64,000 bases of DNA, taken from positions 62,001 through 126,000 of the forward strand of contig VZRS01009624.1 in assembly GCA_013398055.1 (NCBI GenBank). The letters run 5' to 3'. Positions 12,661 to 25,861 of this stretch are shown piece after piece. The notes below the pieces were generated by a model. It searched no databases, was not told the origin of the DNA, and saw nothing but the letters and a program-made list of their open reading frames with translations. The stretch is from Ifrita kowaldi. Taxonomy: Eukaryota > Chordata > Aves > Passeriformes > Cinclosomatidae. A program made the translations under genes and the position numbers. How positions within the stretch are numbered: position 1 is the first letter of the stretch; every line of letters begins with the position of its first letter.

Positions 12661-15600
12661 GAAACTAACAGGAAAGAAATACATTAATTGTGGACAAACA
12701 TAGGCAAGAGCACCTTTAGTCCTTTTCATATTTCCCTAACAAATCTCAGCTTCAAGGCACCGAACCGCTCGTGGTGCCAATCTGTCCTCACTTTTAGCTG
12801 AAGATTGCTCTGAGGAGACAGAATAATTTGGGAAAAAACAGACTTTATGGAGAAACAGGGAGAAACTAGAAAGCTGTTAGCAAGCAGAAAGCTTTAAATG
12901 CTTCCCATTTCATAGGTAACACAGAACTTTTTCTTTTTTTGTTAAGAAATGCACTAACAAATCCTGCCAACAGAAGCCTGGTACTGCAAAAAATGTGTTA
13001 CAGAAAACTCCTACTGCCCATGTAGGAGTTGAGTCCCTCTCAAGCCAGGTGAGAGGGTTCTTTTGCTCAGCAGCCAAAGTTTATTTGCTCTTGCATCAGA
13101 TCAGGCCTCATGAAAAACACAGGATGCACTGCTTGAGGAAGGTGGGACAGCTGAGAGGTTATAATTTTTATCCTACTATTCTTAAATCACTAATTCCTTG
13201 TACTCAACCCATTTCTGACCTTTTCTATCTGAATCACCACACAGAGCTGCCAAAAAGCATTTTTGGGGGGAGGTCCAAGTGCTCTCCTAAAGAACAGCCA
13301 CAGTCCTTCAGAGCCAATTATTTGTTGTTAAAATTTCACCTCGAATATGTAATTTATTGTGTGGCTTAATGAATGAGAGAAAGGGGTAGAAGATGTTGAT
13401 ATCTGACCACTGACCAGCTCATAACCAGAGTCACATCGCTCTGCTATTTCCTCATCAGAAAACTGCAGCTGTCTCTACTATTAAGCATTCTAAAATATAA
13501 TTTGGGATTTTTTTTTCCTGTTTGACACAGTGCCTAGGACCATGGGGGAAAATGAAGGCATGGAGGGCTCCAATCCACGTCCACAGTTCTGGGGAATGGG
13601 ATAGCAATACAGATAATAAATGTTATTATTTGTATTATGCACTCATCTGCACCATATCAGCTGCTAAAACCTTGCAAATATTCCTGACACCATCAAGAAC
13701 CATTTCAACCTGTTTTCAGACCGTAAATCTCATATCTGATCACCATCCAAGAGATTATAACAAAACGTGAAATAACCTAAATATTGAAAGCCATTTCACA
13801 GAAAATGGAAATAGATACTGTAGGGAAAAACACATTCCAGACTTGCAAATTCTCTCGTTTATGTAATCCTCACCCATATCCTTCCAGGGTATTTGATATC
13901 TCTCTCTCTCAGTGTTTTTAACCACTGCAGATCTTTTCAGCCAGCAGTTGGTTGTGCTCTCAACTGGTGGCTCCAGCAAGTGGCATTCCAGCCATGCAGG
14001 AGTGAGGAATGCAGCCACTAAGCAGGTTATGAATAAACCACTCAGGTATTCTTTTCTGCCTTTCTCAGTAATTACTCACAGCCACGGAGCACAACAGAGA
14101 TCTGCTCCTTCAGGGCCTCACTTCCCCAGGATCGATGTGCTGCAAACAGAGGCACTACAGGACTTAATAGCAAGTTTTAAGTGCTTCTCACAAGACAAGA
14201 GTCTCCTCGACAGCCTTCTTGCAGGTAGCCAGGAGCTAAAGAGCTGCTCTTAGGGTGTATTTGTGCCTTTTGGCCAAAATGACACTTCCTAAACACAAAG
14301 AAGCGGCAATGGACAGATCCAAGAGAAGATACAAATGGAATTCCAGATTAACAAAGCTCCATTAAATCAATTTAGCAATTCCATCTCCAGGGATAACACT
14401 TTGGCTTGCAGTGGTAGGCTAAATAATGCACTTGAACACATTAAGAATAGATCTGTATTCAGGCTGAATGGAGTGTTAGCTCAGGAAAAAAAAAGACAGG
14501 AGGGAAAAGAAATGCTGAAGTGGCTGTTTCCTGCCCACAGCACATCTTCTCTTCTCCTTTATCTTCCAAAACTATCACGATCATACATCTATCAACATAT
14601 CATAGCACCTTCCCTGTGAAAGAGACAAAATAGGCCTCAAAATCTGTGTCTTAATGGGTGCCATCGAAAGAAATATCAATTCATCTGGATGCATAAAACA
14701 TCCAGAAATCAGTGTAATCAAAAAGTGGGGCTTCTCCTTTGCCATCCAGTCCCTGTGATAGCAAGGGCTGCTTTAGTATTTTATTATTTTACTATTTTAT
14801 ACTGCAGATACCCTCACTTCCCCTGAGTGCATTTAGCAGCAAACCCAGAGATTCCTCCTCTGACCAAGAGGCAAGTCCCCTTCTCTCTCCCTGCAGTCAG
14901 AGTTTCAGTTTTTCATGAGACAGTAAAAAGTTTCTCTATTGTCAGCACTAAAAGCTTCTCCTAAAGTAGTTCTTTCTCCATGTAGCCACATTTTCATCAA
15001 ATTTTAGTGCATACTTTTTTATGAAAGTGTTTGACAACCTCAGGATTTAGGTTAGAAAAAATGAAATGTAGGCTAGGCTACAGGGGGCTTTCTAGGGAAT
15101 ACCCCACTAAAGCAGTCTCCTGATAGCTAAGGTATCTTCCCTGCCATAAAAGCAGTGAATTGTTGAGCACAGATTTTCAGTGGGCTCTGGAGGTTTAAAA
15201 TCTTGGAAAGACCTAATTTCATTCAAAACTATCTGCTGGCTTCCTCTGGATTTTATATCTGTATGAGTTCAGATGGAATACAGAAGGAATGATACACCAT
15301 TAGCAAAAAACTTCAGTTGAATTTTCTTTCTCTTATAAACATTATCTAATGCTGTCAGGTTTGCTATAGAGTATTTATTGTTTTGACTATCTAGAAAGGA
15401 TTAATTTTTGCAGATTAAAACCAGCACATCAAGAGGGATGTAAAATTACACAATTTCTATTGCCTCAAAGTAGGCAATGAAAACTTTAATGTATCTGTTC
15501 CTATCTCAGGCATACCCATGAATATTTTTAAAGCACAGATATAACATTCCACCAATGTTTTTACTCCTATTTTTGCTCTAGTTAAAATACATTTTTAACT

Positions 15601-16119
15601 CCAAAAGGGATCAATCTGCACAGATATTTACACCACCTGCCCTGTTCCAATTCATTGGGTCCAGTTTAAACATTCTGCAATGCCGGACTCCCGAACACAG
15701 TTCAAACTTCACAGGTGTGTACAGTAACTAGCCAGACAACAAAGAATTCCCAACACCCTGCCTTTTAATGCTTCATAGCCCTTCTTTTGTGAGGAAAACC
15801 CTGCAAGTGATAGGATTCCAGACTCATCCTTCGTGCTGCCTTTTCGGGACATGCTGAGCATCACACGCTTCCCAAAGCCTGCGTGCAGTGAGGGTGACAA
15901 GACACACTCCCGTGGGTTTTTTTTTTTCCTTTCTCAAGATTTCAGTGTTTATGTGTGACCTCCAGTGTTCAAGTGATGACTATTCAGCACATCGCTTACA
16001 AAAACCAGCCATTCTCATTTCCTTTACACTCCCCCTCGCAGAAATAAATCAGAATCCTGACTGATTGAAACCCTTAGCTGCCAGTCATCCTGCTTTGTCC
16101 CTTCGCTGCCTCACGCCAG
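12661..16119. other. Non-coding stretch, nothing recognised
   Basis: Single-copy-looking sequence with short poly-T runs at about 13,509 and 15,917-15,927. Small open frames on both strands match no family. No transposon was recognised. Confidence 0.4.
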
Positions 16120-16450
16120 CCTGGGAGAACTCCGGAGACGCGGGGAAGTGATTAAATTGTAACACGGAGCCCTGAGAGCAATAACTGAGTGAGCGGTTAT
16201 AAACAAATAACACCGTTCTTCATAATTCAGTAAAAGGCATTCTCTGAGTGTGTGTGTGGCTCTGAGAGCCAGTCAAAGCAGCAGGGCTTTTTTACTAATG
16301 CAGTAACATTACTGCTTAATGGTGGAAAGCACAGGAGAGCAATACATGGCCTACAAATAAGAGTAAAATGTGCAAGCTTAACAATACAAGTTTATCTTCC
16401 TTATGAATTACCTAGGCAGTGCTTTTATTGTATGAGATCCATTGTTTCCT
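16120..16450. promoter_or_regulatory. Candidate conserved non-coding block
   Basis: A run of unique, moderately AT-rich sequence with several CpGs and repeated TAA/ATTA cores (for example around 16,150-16,220 and 16,290-16,320), bounded by less structured DNA. It has the texture of a conserved non-coding element, but no alignment is available, so this is only a pointer. Confidence 0.2.
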
Positions 16451-19400
16451 GATCTGCAAATTACTTCCTGAATCTGTTAACTATAATGGGATAAATGTAT
16501 TTTTCAGTCTTGCCCTCTGAGAAAAAAAAAACCCACAATAAATCATTCTAAGCAGGTGAGACTGAACTGGCAACAAGGCCAAGGTATTTCAAGTGTGCAA
16601 TCTCTGACTCCCTATAACACTAAAGGATTTTTTTTTGAAGGTGGGAGCACGGAGATGAAGGGATTTTAGTGTAAATTATCCAATGATAGCACAATTCTGG
16701 AGTATTACCATGCGTGTGAAGGATTATTAAAGATCAGGTAGGATTTTTCCAGCCTTCCTTCAGTCATCTCCAGGGAAACAAATTCTGCAACGCTCCACAG
16801 GAAATAAAGAACGACCTGAGTATATTAAAAGACTCATAGATATAATTCCATGAACTACAAGCTTTCTTTGTAACTCAGATACCTCAAAGTGCACAACACT
16901 TTTATCACAGTCCTTGCATTTCACGTGTCTTTGAAGGATGACATTTCCACTCCCTGACTTAGCATTTGCATGCCTTGAATTCGCTAGTAAGGGCCCAAGA
17001 AGAGTAATATTGGTTATATTTACAGATCTTCCTCCCCGCTAAATTCCAAAACCACATCCCAAATTTGTTTACCTAAGCAAAATGCTTCAGACATCTACAG
17101 CCATTAAAAACACCACGATTATCCTGACAAAGATAAGAAGCCAAACACCAGTGTGGTTTAAATTCTTCTCCATCAACAGGAGTCAAGAGGACTCTTGGTA
17201 TCACAATGACTCTCATGCTCTGTCTCACAGGAGTCATCAGATATAACACTTTTTCTGTTGGCTAAACCCACCAGTCCCAGACTACCTCAAGGAGTACAAA
17301 ATCTGCACAAAATCCACTCTTCCAGTTACCTCAGACCAAAAAAAAGAGCCACAAACCGAAAGTACCAAGTCCAATACTACTTACAACACAAAATGAGATT
17401 TTACATTTGTCCAGGACGACTCCTTTATACCAGAATCCCACAACACTATCACCCCTCCTGCAGCCACCAGAAGGAACTGGAATGCATTCACGTTTCTTAA
17501 AGTATTTTCCCAGAAAATGGACTATTTCTTTAATTACTGCTTTGAACTGAAATCACACAGAACAGTGGAAGTGACAGCAAGAGGTTCATCTTTCCATCAG
17601 GGCACCCAGCAAGCTGCTGGGTTTGAATGCATAAAGTACAGGAGTCAGAGCAGAGAAGAAAGGGATCGACTCTGACGTGAAGTCTTGTATCACAAGAAGC
17701 AGAAGAGAAGAATTTGTGAGTGCTGTTTAATAATGGAGGACTTGGGAGGTTCAGTCTGGGAGTCAAGATGTAAAAACAGCTTCAAGGGAGGGGGAGCTTA
17801 AGAGTGGATGGAGACAATCATCTGTGAAAGAGGAGCTGCATCCAGATAAGGAGCCATGAGGAAAGGAGAGGGACCAGAAAACTGGGATTAAGAACTCACA
17901 CGAAGAGCTGGCATCTCATTTGCCTCTATTTAAAGTCACAAAGAACACAGCAGAAGCTGCTGTCACAGCTTCTAAATTAAACCAAATGGTGCAGGTCCAC
18001 AGGAAAAGAAAACCTGGTCCTGAGGATGCACGTGGATCTCAACACAATAGGATTTTACATTCCTCCCAGAAAGGAGTTGTATCTTCCTTACTGTACTAAA
18101 AGCAAGATCATCCTACCATTACTGCTGTACTTCTTGTTGAATATCATAAGCTGAATTATTCCAAATACTTAATTTCATTAGATGAATTTTCTAAGAAGAC
18201 ATAAATTAGGGCATATGGTTCATAATATTTTCACTTCCTTTCCCTGTAACCCATTTCACTAGTTTTACACTTCATCAATTTAAGCATTATGGTTAATAGG
18301 TAACATTTAATTCTGTCAAAGGAGGAAAAAAATCCAAGTGTCTCATTAGGAAGCTCTGATGGCCCTTTCAGAAAGTAGTGCTACATTTTCTACCTACATC
18401 CAATATAGATGAAGACACTGAAGTTGGAAGCACGTGCAGAACTTACAGGGCAAAAGCTTTTTTACTGCTCACTTGGGCACAAGAAAAAGTGGATCCCTGG
18501 GGGACAAAACCCCTGGGAGATTTACAGCTACACAACAGCAAAGCAAAGCACTAAACCAGAGCACAAGAATGTCTGTTTTACCCTAGAATAAAACCAAAGG
18601 CATAACATTTTATTTATGTTAAGCACAACACATTCCCACAACAATAATATATGAAGATTACCTAATGGCAGGAACAGCATCTCTGACTAAGTCGAGGAAA
18701 AACATCAGTAAAGCCGTTTTCTACCCAAAACTAAGCACTGAAATGTGGCAATAATCTTTCAAACATCAACAGGTGCCAGAATATCCCACAAGAACAAGAA
18801 ACACACGAGAAAGCTTTCACAAAATATAAAGAAGGCTGAATTCTCCATTACACACACTGTCTGGCTTACAATCATTGCAAAAATTTACAAGGAACTGATT
18901 TACAAATCTTTGTGAACCTGTGTGAACTCCACTTCTTCAAAATAAGCGAGATACATTTCTGTCACATGCTAAGAATTCTTCCACAGGTGGTATTAGTGCC
19001 TTAAAAGCCCCAGTGATCAATCAGAATTATCACAGGAGGGGATTCAGAGTCATGACAGGCTTTTGAATGACAGAAGCATGCGAGGCTTTCTACTACAAAA
19101 AGAGTGCTCAAAAATAGAATCCATACCCTAATCATCTACTCACACTGCTGAAGAAGTGGGCCAGCAGATAAAAAACCTTTGGAAGAACCAACAACTCAAA
19201 TGTATCTCATTCCAGTTCATTAACACATCCTTAGACTGTTTCACAAGTTGCTGTCAAATATAAAATTATGCAGTGGATAAAGAGGAGGCCGTGGGTAGTA
19301 ACACACTGTACCTGTAATAGCAGCTGTTTCTTTTCTGCACCCTGACTCTTCCCTGAGCTGCTTTTCCCGTTGTATTTTTGAAATTTTGGGTGCACTGCAA

Positions 19401-19547
19401 CACAGCTCCTAAGGCTGGAACCACAAAATGCTAACAGGCTACTTTAAAAAGACAACTTTTGGCACGGGAGGTTTGAGGTGTGAGGGTCGTAAGGCTCTTT
19501 TAAAGGTGCCAAAAATTCAGATTTGTCTTCTCAAGTGTGATGCACAG
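16451..19547. other. Non-coding stretch, nothing recognised
   Basis: AT-rich single-copy-looking sequence. No gene, repeat family or RNA was recognised. Short mononucleotide runs only. Confidence 0.4.
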
Positions 19548-19682
19548 CACAGGAGGGACATGGTGCTGTCAGAGTGAGTCCAGAGGAGGCACCAGGGTCA
19601 TCAGAGGGATGGGGCAGCTCTGCTGTGAGGAAAGGCTGAGAGAGCTGGGATTGTTCAGCCTGCAGAAGAGAACCTTGGTTCA
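19548..19682 (+). mobile_element. CR1 LINE fragment (internal 3' ORF2/UTR part)
   Basis: The sequence follows the avian CR1 consensus segment that reads roughly 'GGTCCAGAGGAGG..CACC', '..ATCAGAGGG', then 'AGGCTGAGAGAGCTGGGRTTGTTCAGCCTG' and 'AGAAGAGAA'; the clearest match is at 19,632-19,672. It is plus-strand, truncated at both ends, has no 3' tail and is diverged, so it is an old dead copy. The short open frame across it is not a gene. Confidence 0.85.
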
Positions 19683-22243
19683 GAAGTTTCCCTCTCACAT
19701 TACTGCACAGAGATGCATTAAGAAACTTTACAAGTTATTACCACTACCTCACTAAAATGTTACGCCAGCATTTTCCATTTAAAGGAAATTTCCTCTAAAA
19801 AAGCACTTTGTGAACTCTACCAGAAGTTGCAAGGCATTTCAGTCTCCCTTGTCTCCTCCTCAACCTTTTATTACAACAATAAATAATATATGCAGTAGAT
19901 TAATATTTAGAAGAACTTTACTCTCCTACTTGCATCATCCTTATAAATTATTCTATTAATGAGTTATTTGATCTCAACATATTAGCACAAAAATTACATT
20001 GTTCTCTGTACTACTCAGTAACCTGTGTGCTTGCCTTCTGCTAAAAGCTTCTTTTCAAAGTGCTATTATTAATTGTCAAGCATTGGAACTGTTCCTCCAG
20101 ACATTATCCCCTTTACTTTCAAGACAGGCAGACAAGATTTTCTCCACTTTTTGCAAGTCATGTACAAGCTAAAGTACATCTGAATACACAATTCATTCTG
20201 TTTAGCACTGTGCTCTCCCTGAAGTGCCCAGTGTGGCCAACTTCTTACAGGAAGCGATTGCTGGAACAATTAGCACTCGGCAAGATTAATACACACTATG
20301 TGGTCATGTCTGCATCTTATCTCATGCAGTGACACTGGAATGATAAAGATGCAGTCCAACAGAAGTGTGCCAGCAGTGACCAAACCTGTACAACCATCTC
20401 TTGGAACTCTAGGCTGAACTTTTTCAGGCTGTATTATTGTTAAAACTACGGAGCTATCATGAACTACTTCTGTTCCTGCTGATTGTAGCTTCATTTTAGG
20501 TCGCTCTTTTCACCTAACTCCTGCACCATTCACGACCAAAGTGGGAAGGAATCCTCCAGCCAGCCTTGTTTCAGTTTTTTTTGTTTTTTTCCAGTATTGT
20601 TTGAATACACAACAGTGAACCTACGCTGATCTCCAGAATGGTTTTTTGGAGAAGAAACCAGATGTAAACTAAATCAGCACATTTCCTGGTGGTTTCTTGA
20701 TGCCTGTTTCTCGTAACAAACCAAACCTTAGATTGTCTTGGAAAAATCCAGTGTCAGTCTTTCTCATGAAAATACATGTGCACCTATGAAAATAAGATAC
20801 ATTCACTGTCATTCAACCTAAGAATACATCTCCTTAATAAATTAATAAATAAATAATCACTGTGAAGCAGCCAAAGATAATCCTACCCCAACAAAATGAG
20901 AAAAAGTCTTACCGGTAGTCCCATACAGACACTAAAATTGATACTGTACCTGCTTTACTCATTGGCCACATTGCAAACTATGTACACACTTTCAGCCATA
21001 AAGAAGTAAATCAACATCAAGGAAAATTTATTCCTGTGATCCTAGATCCACAAGACAAATGACCCCACCTGTACTATTTCCCTTCTCTGTACTGTCCTTC
21101 TTCCCTTCTCCACCAAAAAGCTCCATCTAAAAACACTGATTAGCAGAATCAGCCACCCACGATGTGTACGGGTCACTTGCAGTCTGTTCTTTGAACTGGA
21201 GATGATCTTTGCAATAAAGAACAGAGTGAGTTCTCTACACAGCCTGAGCAATATTTCGAAGCTTGATGCACATGATCTGCTCCTCTGGATTTCTGCTCCC
21301 TGGAAAAAAGGCAGCTCAAGTTCAGTGACTGAGAACAGGATTCTTCTCACCTAAATTTCAGCTGTCAGGACTGGGCATCGTGTCCAAGCTAACAAACTCA
21401 GCTGCTTCTACAAGGATTGGTGAGGCACAGAACCATCCCTTGGAGAGTCCTCCCTCTGCCATCTCTCCATCTCATCCAAGAACCCAACAGAGCAAATTAT
21501 GCAAGAATGAAACATGAGAAACTCTGCATTCAAAAGGACAACCACACACAGCTACTTTATTGGACCTGTAGAAAACAAACAGCTGCAACCAGAGCTCCCT
21601 TATGAAAATCACTTGCTGCTCTTTTCCAAGCCCAAACTCAGCAGTGCTGAAGTCTCAGACCTGTTTTGAGGCTGTGGCAGAGTTATTTTTCTGGTGTTGT
21701 TTGACAGCATAAAGAAGATTTCATGTTCTCTCCGGGAGCATCCTGCGCTGAAATCCAGGAACTGAAGCCTGGCACAGTGGGATTCACTCAGTAACAATTC
21801 CTCACTTTTCTCTGAGGATCTGTATGCACCAAATTCAATTAGCATTTGCTACAAATGTAACATAGCAACAGGGGACAAGCTCTCATGTGATGTGAATCAG
21901 TGTAGTGGTTCTGATGTGAAGGAACTTTACCAAATTTCATCAGCTGCAACTCTCACGCAGTGCTGGTGAATAGCTCACTCCATCTCTAGGGAGGTAAGGA
22001 CCATAAAATTTGAGTGCCAGGAACAGTAAGTGGTCAATTCAATTTGTTATCCTCTTTAGGACTTCTGAAACACTTTATTTCTCTTGTTTTCAGAAAGAAG
22101 AAAAATGGGTCAGAATCTATAAAAACTATCACACAGGGATGGTGGGTGGAAAACTGTCCTGAAGCCATAATGTGAGATTTGATTACTTCAGCAGCCACAA
22201 TGAAAAACCCCATTCATAAAATAATCTTTATTAAACTCACTGA
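19683..22243. other. Non-coding stretch, nothing firmly recognised
   Basis: AT-rich sequence. At 21,341-21,419 a plus-strand acceptor-like site (pyrimidines then TTTCAG) is followed by a 58-base open stretch and a donor-like TTG|GTGAGG; the frame is open for 19 codons. The minus strand has a similarly good donor there, so specificity is poor and no exon is called. Confidence 0.35.
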
Positions 22244-22257
22244 TTTTTTTTTTTTTT
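22244..22257 (+). repeat. Poly-T run (T14)
   Basis: Fourteen uninterrupted T residues; simple repeat. Confidence 0.85.
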
Positions 22258-22284
22258 ACTGTTTTTAAACTTGAGCTAACTGCC

Positions 22285-22680
22285 AACACGCTGTGTGAAG
22301 TGGCATTTCCTGTTGATTTGTTTTGTATTAATTATGGCGCAATTAAAAAGGGGAGTCTTTATTGCAAACAACTGCCAGGTGTTTTAAAACCACAAACAGG
22401 GGCCACAACATTTCCAAGTGACACTGTCAGGGGCACAACAAACACATTTTCAAATGTATGCACATTCACAGAAATAAAAACCCTACCATGGGAAAGCCTC
22501 CATCATGTTTAAAAAGGGGGGAAATCTGCCTGCTGGGAAGACCCTTGATATTTGTGGAATAGCTGCTAAAAGTTAAGACATGAACACCTAACAGGTCATC
22601 TAATCTTGCCATTAAAAGGTCTGAATTTGCTAATAGGCCCTGGAGCTCGAAGAAAACTGACATAAGAGGCAGTAACAATA
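22285..22680. promoter_or_regulatory. Candidate conserved non-coding block
   Basis: Unique AT-rich sequence with ATTAATTATGG and CAATTA motifs near 22,328-22,345 and later TAATCTTGCCATTAAAAGG around 22,600. It looks like conserved regulatory DNA by composition only; no cross-species comparison is available here. Confidence 0.2.
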
Positions 22681-24595
22681 AAACTAAATTAACTGTGTAT
22701 TTTTTTACATAAAGGAACGAAAGGGAAAATTGAAATATTAATAAAATACTTGCTGCATTGACTGTTGGTGAACTGAAGAGCAGTACAACTTCCTGAATAT
22801 CAGCTGTGCTGCACTACAGTTTAGAAGCATTTTGCTTTTTTTTCCTAATTACCTTTATGTTTGATTAACTATGCATCTACTTGGAAATTCCTAAGCCCTG
22901 AATCCTCTACAGCACCAAGTTATCAGTGTGGCACATCATCACTAACCTCCAGATCAAGGAAGCAGAGTCTCCCACCCCACCACAGCCACAAGCCAAATAT
23001 GAGCCGTTAAGAAGAATTTGGTTTGTAAAGGTTACACAAGGAAATCATAAAATGTAAAGCAAATTCTTCATGCTAACTATTTGTTAAAAATATCCTAAAT
23101 ACAGAACAAGCTTTACTTCCTCCCCATCAATCCTGACAGATTGATGAGAGAGAATTAAAGGCAAGGTATAGACTCAGCGAGGGGAGAATTCAAGTGACCT
23201 AATCCATGTTAATCTGGCAAAAAAGCACATGCCAATTGAAGTGTTCTGGCCAGTGCCAGGCAGAGACTGACAGGTCCTGGAAGGGCTGTCACATCACCAA
23301 CACTGTCTGCTCCTGCACGAGCACCGAGCCCTGCCCGCTCAGATCTCTTCATGCCAGCCTGATCTGAGGAAATACTGGAGGCACCTGAATAAATCCCGGG
23401 AAGGTTAAACAAGTTGAACTGCTCTTTTTCTTTGCTGTTTTAGCATAGTCTGTTGAGCTGCATCTCAAGTAACCAGGAACAGAAATTAAGCTTTTTTTTA
23501 ATGGTGTAAAAAAAGACCACCCTCAATTTTTCCCTCAGTTACTTCAATTACTGAAAAAAAATTATAATCCTTTAGGTTAAGAAACAACCAATATTGATGT
23601 CTGCTGCTCTCTAAGTAACTGATCTGTCAGTAGGGCAGAAGACAGTTATGTGAAAGGGAACTAAGAAATGTGTATTGCATCAACTGGATTCAAAGTAATC
23701 CAAGTTCTTCAAGAAATTCAAGAGCAAAGAACTGTTGGTATGATCTTGAAATTCTGCAGACTCAAAACTTTCCTAAGCTTCCCAAGAATAAACCTGTGCA
23801 GGTTAGAAAGTTTTTTTCCCAAACACGAGCACAGATGGATTGAAAAGCTCTGGAGTGTGTCTTGTGACAGACAGACTCATGGGTGCTACTATCTACAGAA
23901 TAACACCAGAAAAGGGTTTTGCACACCTGGAATTACTTTAAGAGGCCACACCTGCAGTGCCTGGATGCTGTTCAGCTCCCAATGAGCTTCAAAACATGCT
24001 GGCCCCAACAAACACCCTCAGCAACCCTACAATCACCCACATCAAACCCCACCAGCATCCCTATCACAGTGATGACAGAGATATTCAGACTGCATTTTGC
24101 TACAAAAAGCATTTTGGGGAGATTCCAGCTCCATCTTTAATAATAATAATGAGACTTTGTATTAGAGGGCTCTTGATTATCCTCAGTGCTAAACAACAGC
24201 ACATTCACATTCAGGTATGAATAATTCTGGCAGCCTTAGTATTCTGTCTTGATTGTCTTCTTCTTCACAAGTGTCCTCTAAATGTAATTTTCCAGTAAGA
24301 ACTCACTGAGGAAAAGCACCTCCTAAAACCACAGGGCCATTGCCTAACATCTGAATCTGAAGTTTCTGCAAGACAGCAATATGCCTGCTAAAAGGAAACA
24401 AAACAGCAAGCACACATGCATGATAGGATTATTTGATCCAATACAATATAAATTAGGTCAGACTCCTCTTTGGAGAATTCTGAGTCAAGGACTAGATGGT
24501 CCACTAAATTTCTATCCATTTGCCTTCAGGCTTGGGGAATTGCAAAGACTCTCAAGAAACTGATGCTCCTCTACCCACAAGAGTAATCACTATTT
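22681..24595. other. Non-coding stretch, nothing recognised
   Basis: Mixed sequence. A GC-richer patch at about 23,240-23,400 is open on the minus strand after an acceptor-like TTCCTCAG, encoding no recognisable protein. No repeat family was seen. Confidence 0.35.
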
Positions 24596-24614
24596 GGGGG
24601 TGGGAGGGGTGGGG
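24596..24614 (+). other. G-quadruplex-type motif
   Basis: Four runs of three to five G separated by single bases (G5-T-G3-A-G4-T-G4) fit the canonical G4 pattern with very short loops on the plus strand. Folding and function are inference. Confidence 0.7.
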
Positions 24615-24695
24615 AATCTCTCAGTGTAACTGATTGACAAGACCTGGAGACCTGAGAAATCTTTATGTAGTAAAAAGGGCAGCTAATGAATCTTT

Positions 24696-24738
24696 GCATA
24701 TATATCTCTCTCTATATATATCTCCATACGGAGAGATA
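24696..24738 (+). repeat. Imperfect (TA/TC)n simple repeat
   Basis: TATA and TCTC dinucleotide runs alternate and end in a short near-palindrome (TCTCC-ATAC-GGAGA). Low-complexity sequence. Confidence 0.7.
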
Positions 24739-24796
24739 CACAAAATTCAGCACAGAAAAAAACATCAAGTGCCCTGGTTTTTTTATGTTGTACCTA

Positions 24797-25012
24797 TCAT
24801 AAAATCATAAAACGGTTTGGGTTGAAAGGGAGCTTAAAGATCATCCAGTTTCAGTCCCTGCCATGGACAAGGACACTTCCCACTATCCCAGGTTGGTCCA
24901 AGCCCCATCCAACGTGGCCTTGGACACTGCCAGGGATGGGGCAGCCACAGCTTCTCTTCTTCCCTGTGCCAGGACCTCAGCACCCTCACAGGGAAGAATT
25001 TCTTCTGTGTAT
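24797..25012 (-). mobile_element. CR1 LINE 3' end, inverted
   Basis: Read on the minus strand this gives the classic bird CR1 3' region: the CCCTGTGAGGGTG stretch, CAGAGAAGCTGTGGCTGCCCC-like segment, TGTCCAAGGCCACGTTGGATGG, the GGATAGTGGGAAGTGTCC segment and a terminal TTTAAGCTCCCTTTCAACCC followed by an ATGATTTTATGAT-type tail repeat. The 3' end lies at about 24,797. It is 5'-truncated at about 25,012 and dead. The flank on its 5' side carries a perfect AT-rich inverted repeat (25,026-25,052). Confidence 0.95.
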
Positions 25013-25025
25013 CTTATGTAAGAAA

Positions 25026-25052
25026 ATATTCTTATCTTTAAGATAAGAATAT
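25026..25052. repeat. Perfect 13-bp inverted repeat, 1-base loop
   Basis: Arms ATATTCTTATCTT and AAGATAAGAATAT are exact reverse complements around a single T. It lies directly beside the truncated 5' edge of the CR1 fragment, followed by a further AT-rich AAGATA-type stretch to about 25,090. Confidence 0.9.
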
Positions 25053-25090
25053 AAAACATAAGATACAAAATAAATATAAAAGACAAGATT

Positions 25091-25861
25091 AAAATACCCT
25101 TTAAAGGGTAACCTCTGCATCCTCATTAAACCAAGAGTAATGGAATGACTCTCTGTAGAAAGTGCAAAGGATCACGGGCTGGAAAGCGCCTGGAGCTTGC
25201 TCACCCAGCAGGCTTCTGCTCAGGAACACTGCATTTTCAAAAGCTCACCCACAGCCATCCTCCTCCCTGATTCCATAAGTAACTGAAGTAAATCTTCACA
25301 CCTCCAAGGGCCATAAGTTCATGTCAACTGCTTCACACATCTAAGGAGAGGACTGAGCCCGAGCAAGATGTGACAAGCAGCCCTTCAGCAATGCTGCTGC
25401 TCCACTGTGGATGGATCTGGCCAGGACACGCAGCTGTCTGAAGGGCTGGGACTCGGACAGCTGCTTCCCCCACAGCTGGGGACACAGCAGCCTCTGCACC
25501 TGCACCGACACACCGGGGTCATCCCAGGGAAGGAGCTGCACTCTCGCTCCGCAAAAAGCAATCCATTGATCCAGAGACAAAAGCGGACGGGTCTTGCTCT
25601 GCTCTGGTTCTTCAGTGTGGCACCACCTCGAGAGAGATCCACCACTGCCAACAGGCTGTGCAGACCCCACCGCCACCAGCAAGGCTCACACTGCTGGGCT
25701 GAGGATTTGTGCACGTGGCTGAATCACTTAAATACACAAAGTTGAGGACTTAAAACACTGCTGACACCTGGAACACGTGGAAACGAGTTTGACAGCGGTG
25801 TAAGATTAAATACACAGATACAGGTACCTTTCCTGGAGCTCACAGTACTGGGTTTACTCAC
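25091..25861. other. Non-coding or intronic stretch with GC-rich patch
   Basis: A CpG-containing patch at 25,330-25,720 leaves three overlapping frames of about 110 codons open on both strands, the signature of composition rather than coding. If the candidate minus-strand gene is real, this is intron 3' of its 25.9-kb exon. At 25,165-25,215 a minus-oriented CR1-like trace is possible but too weak to call. Confidence 0.35.

Noticed and set aside
21341..21419. Possible 58-bp plus-strand exon with acceptor TTTCAG and donor TTG|GTGAGG
   Set aside because: The opposite strand shows an equally good donor at the same place, the frame is only 19 codons, and no neighbouring exon was found. Plus-strand spliced reads would revive it.
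25160..25215. Possible minus-oriented CR1 trace next to the certain CR1
   Set aside because: The GGCTGGAAAG..CCCAGCAGG resemblance is too short and diverged.
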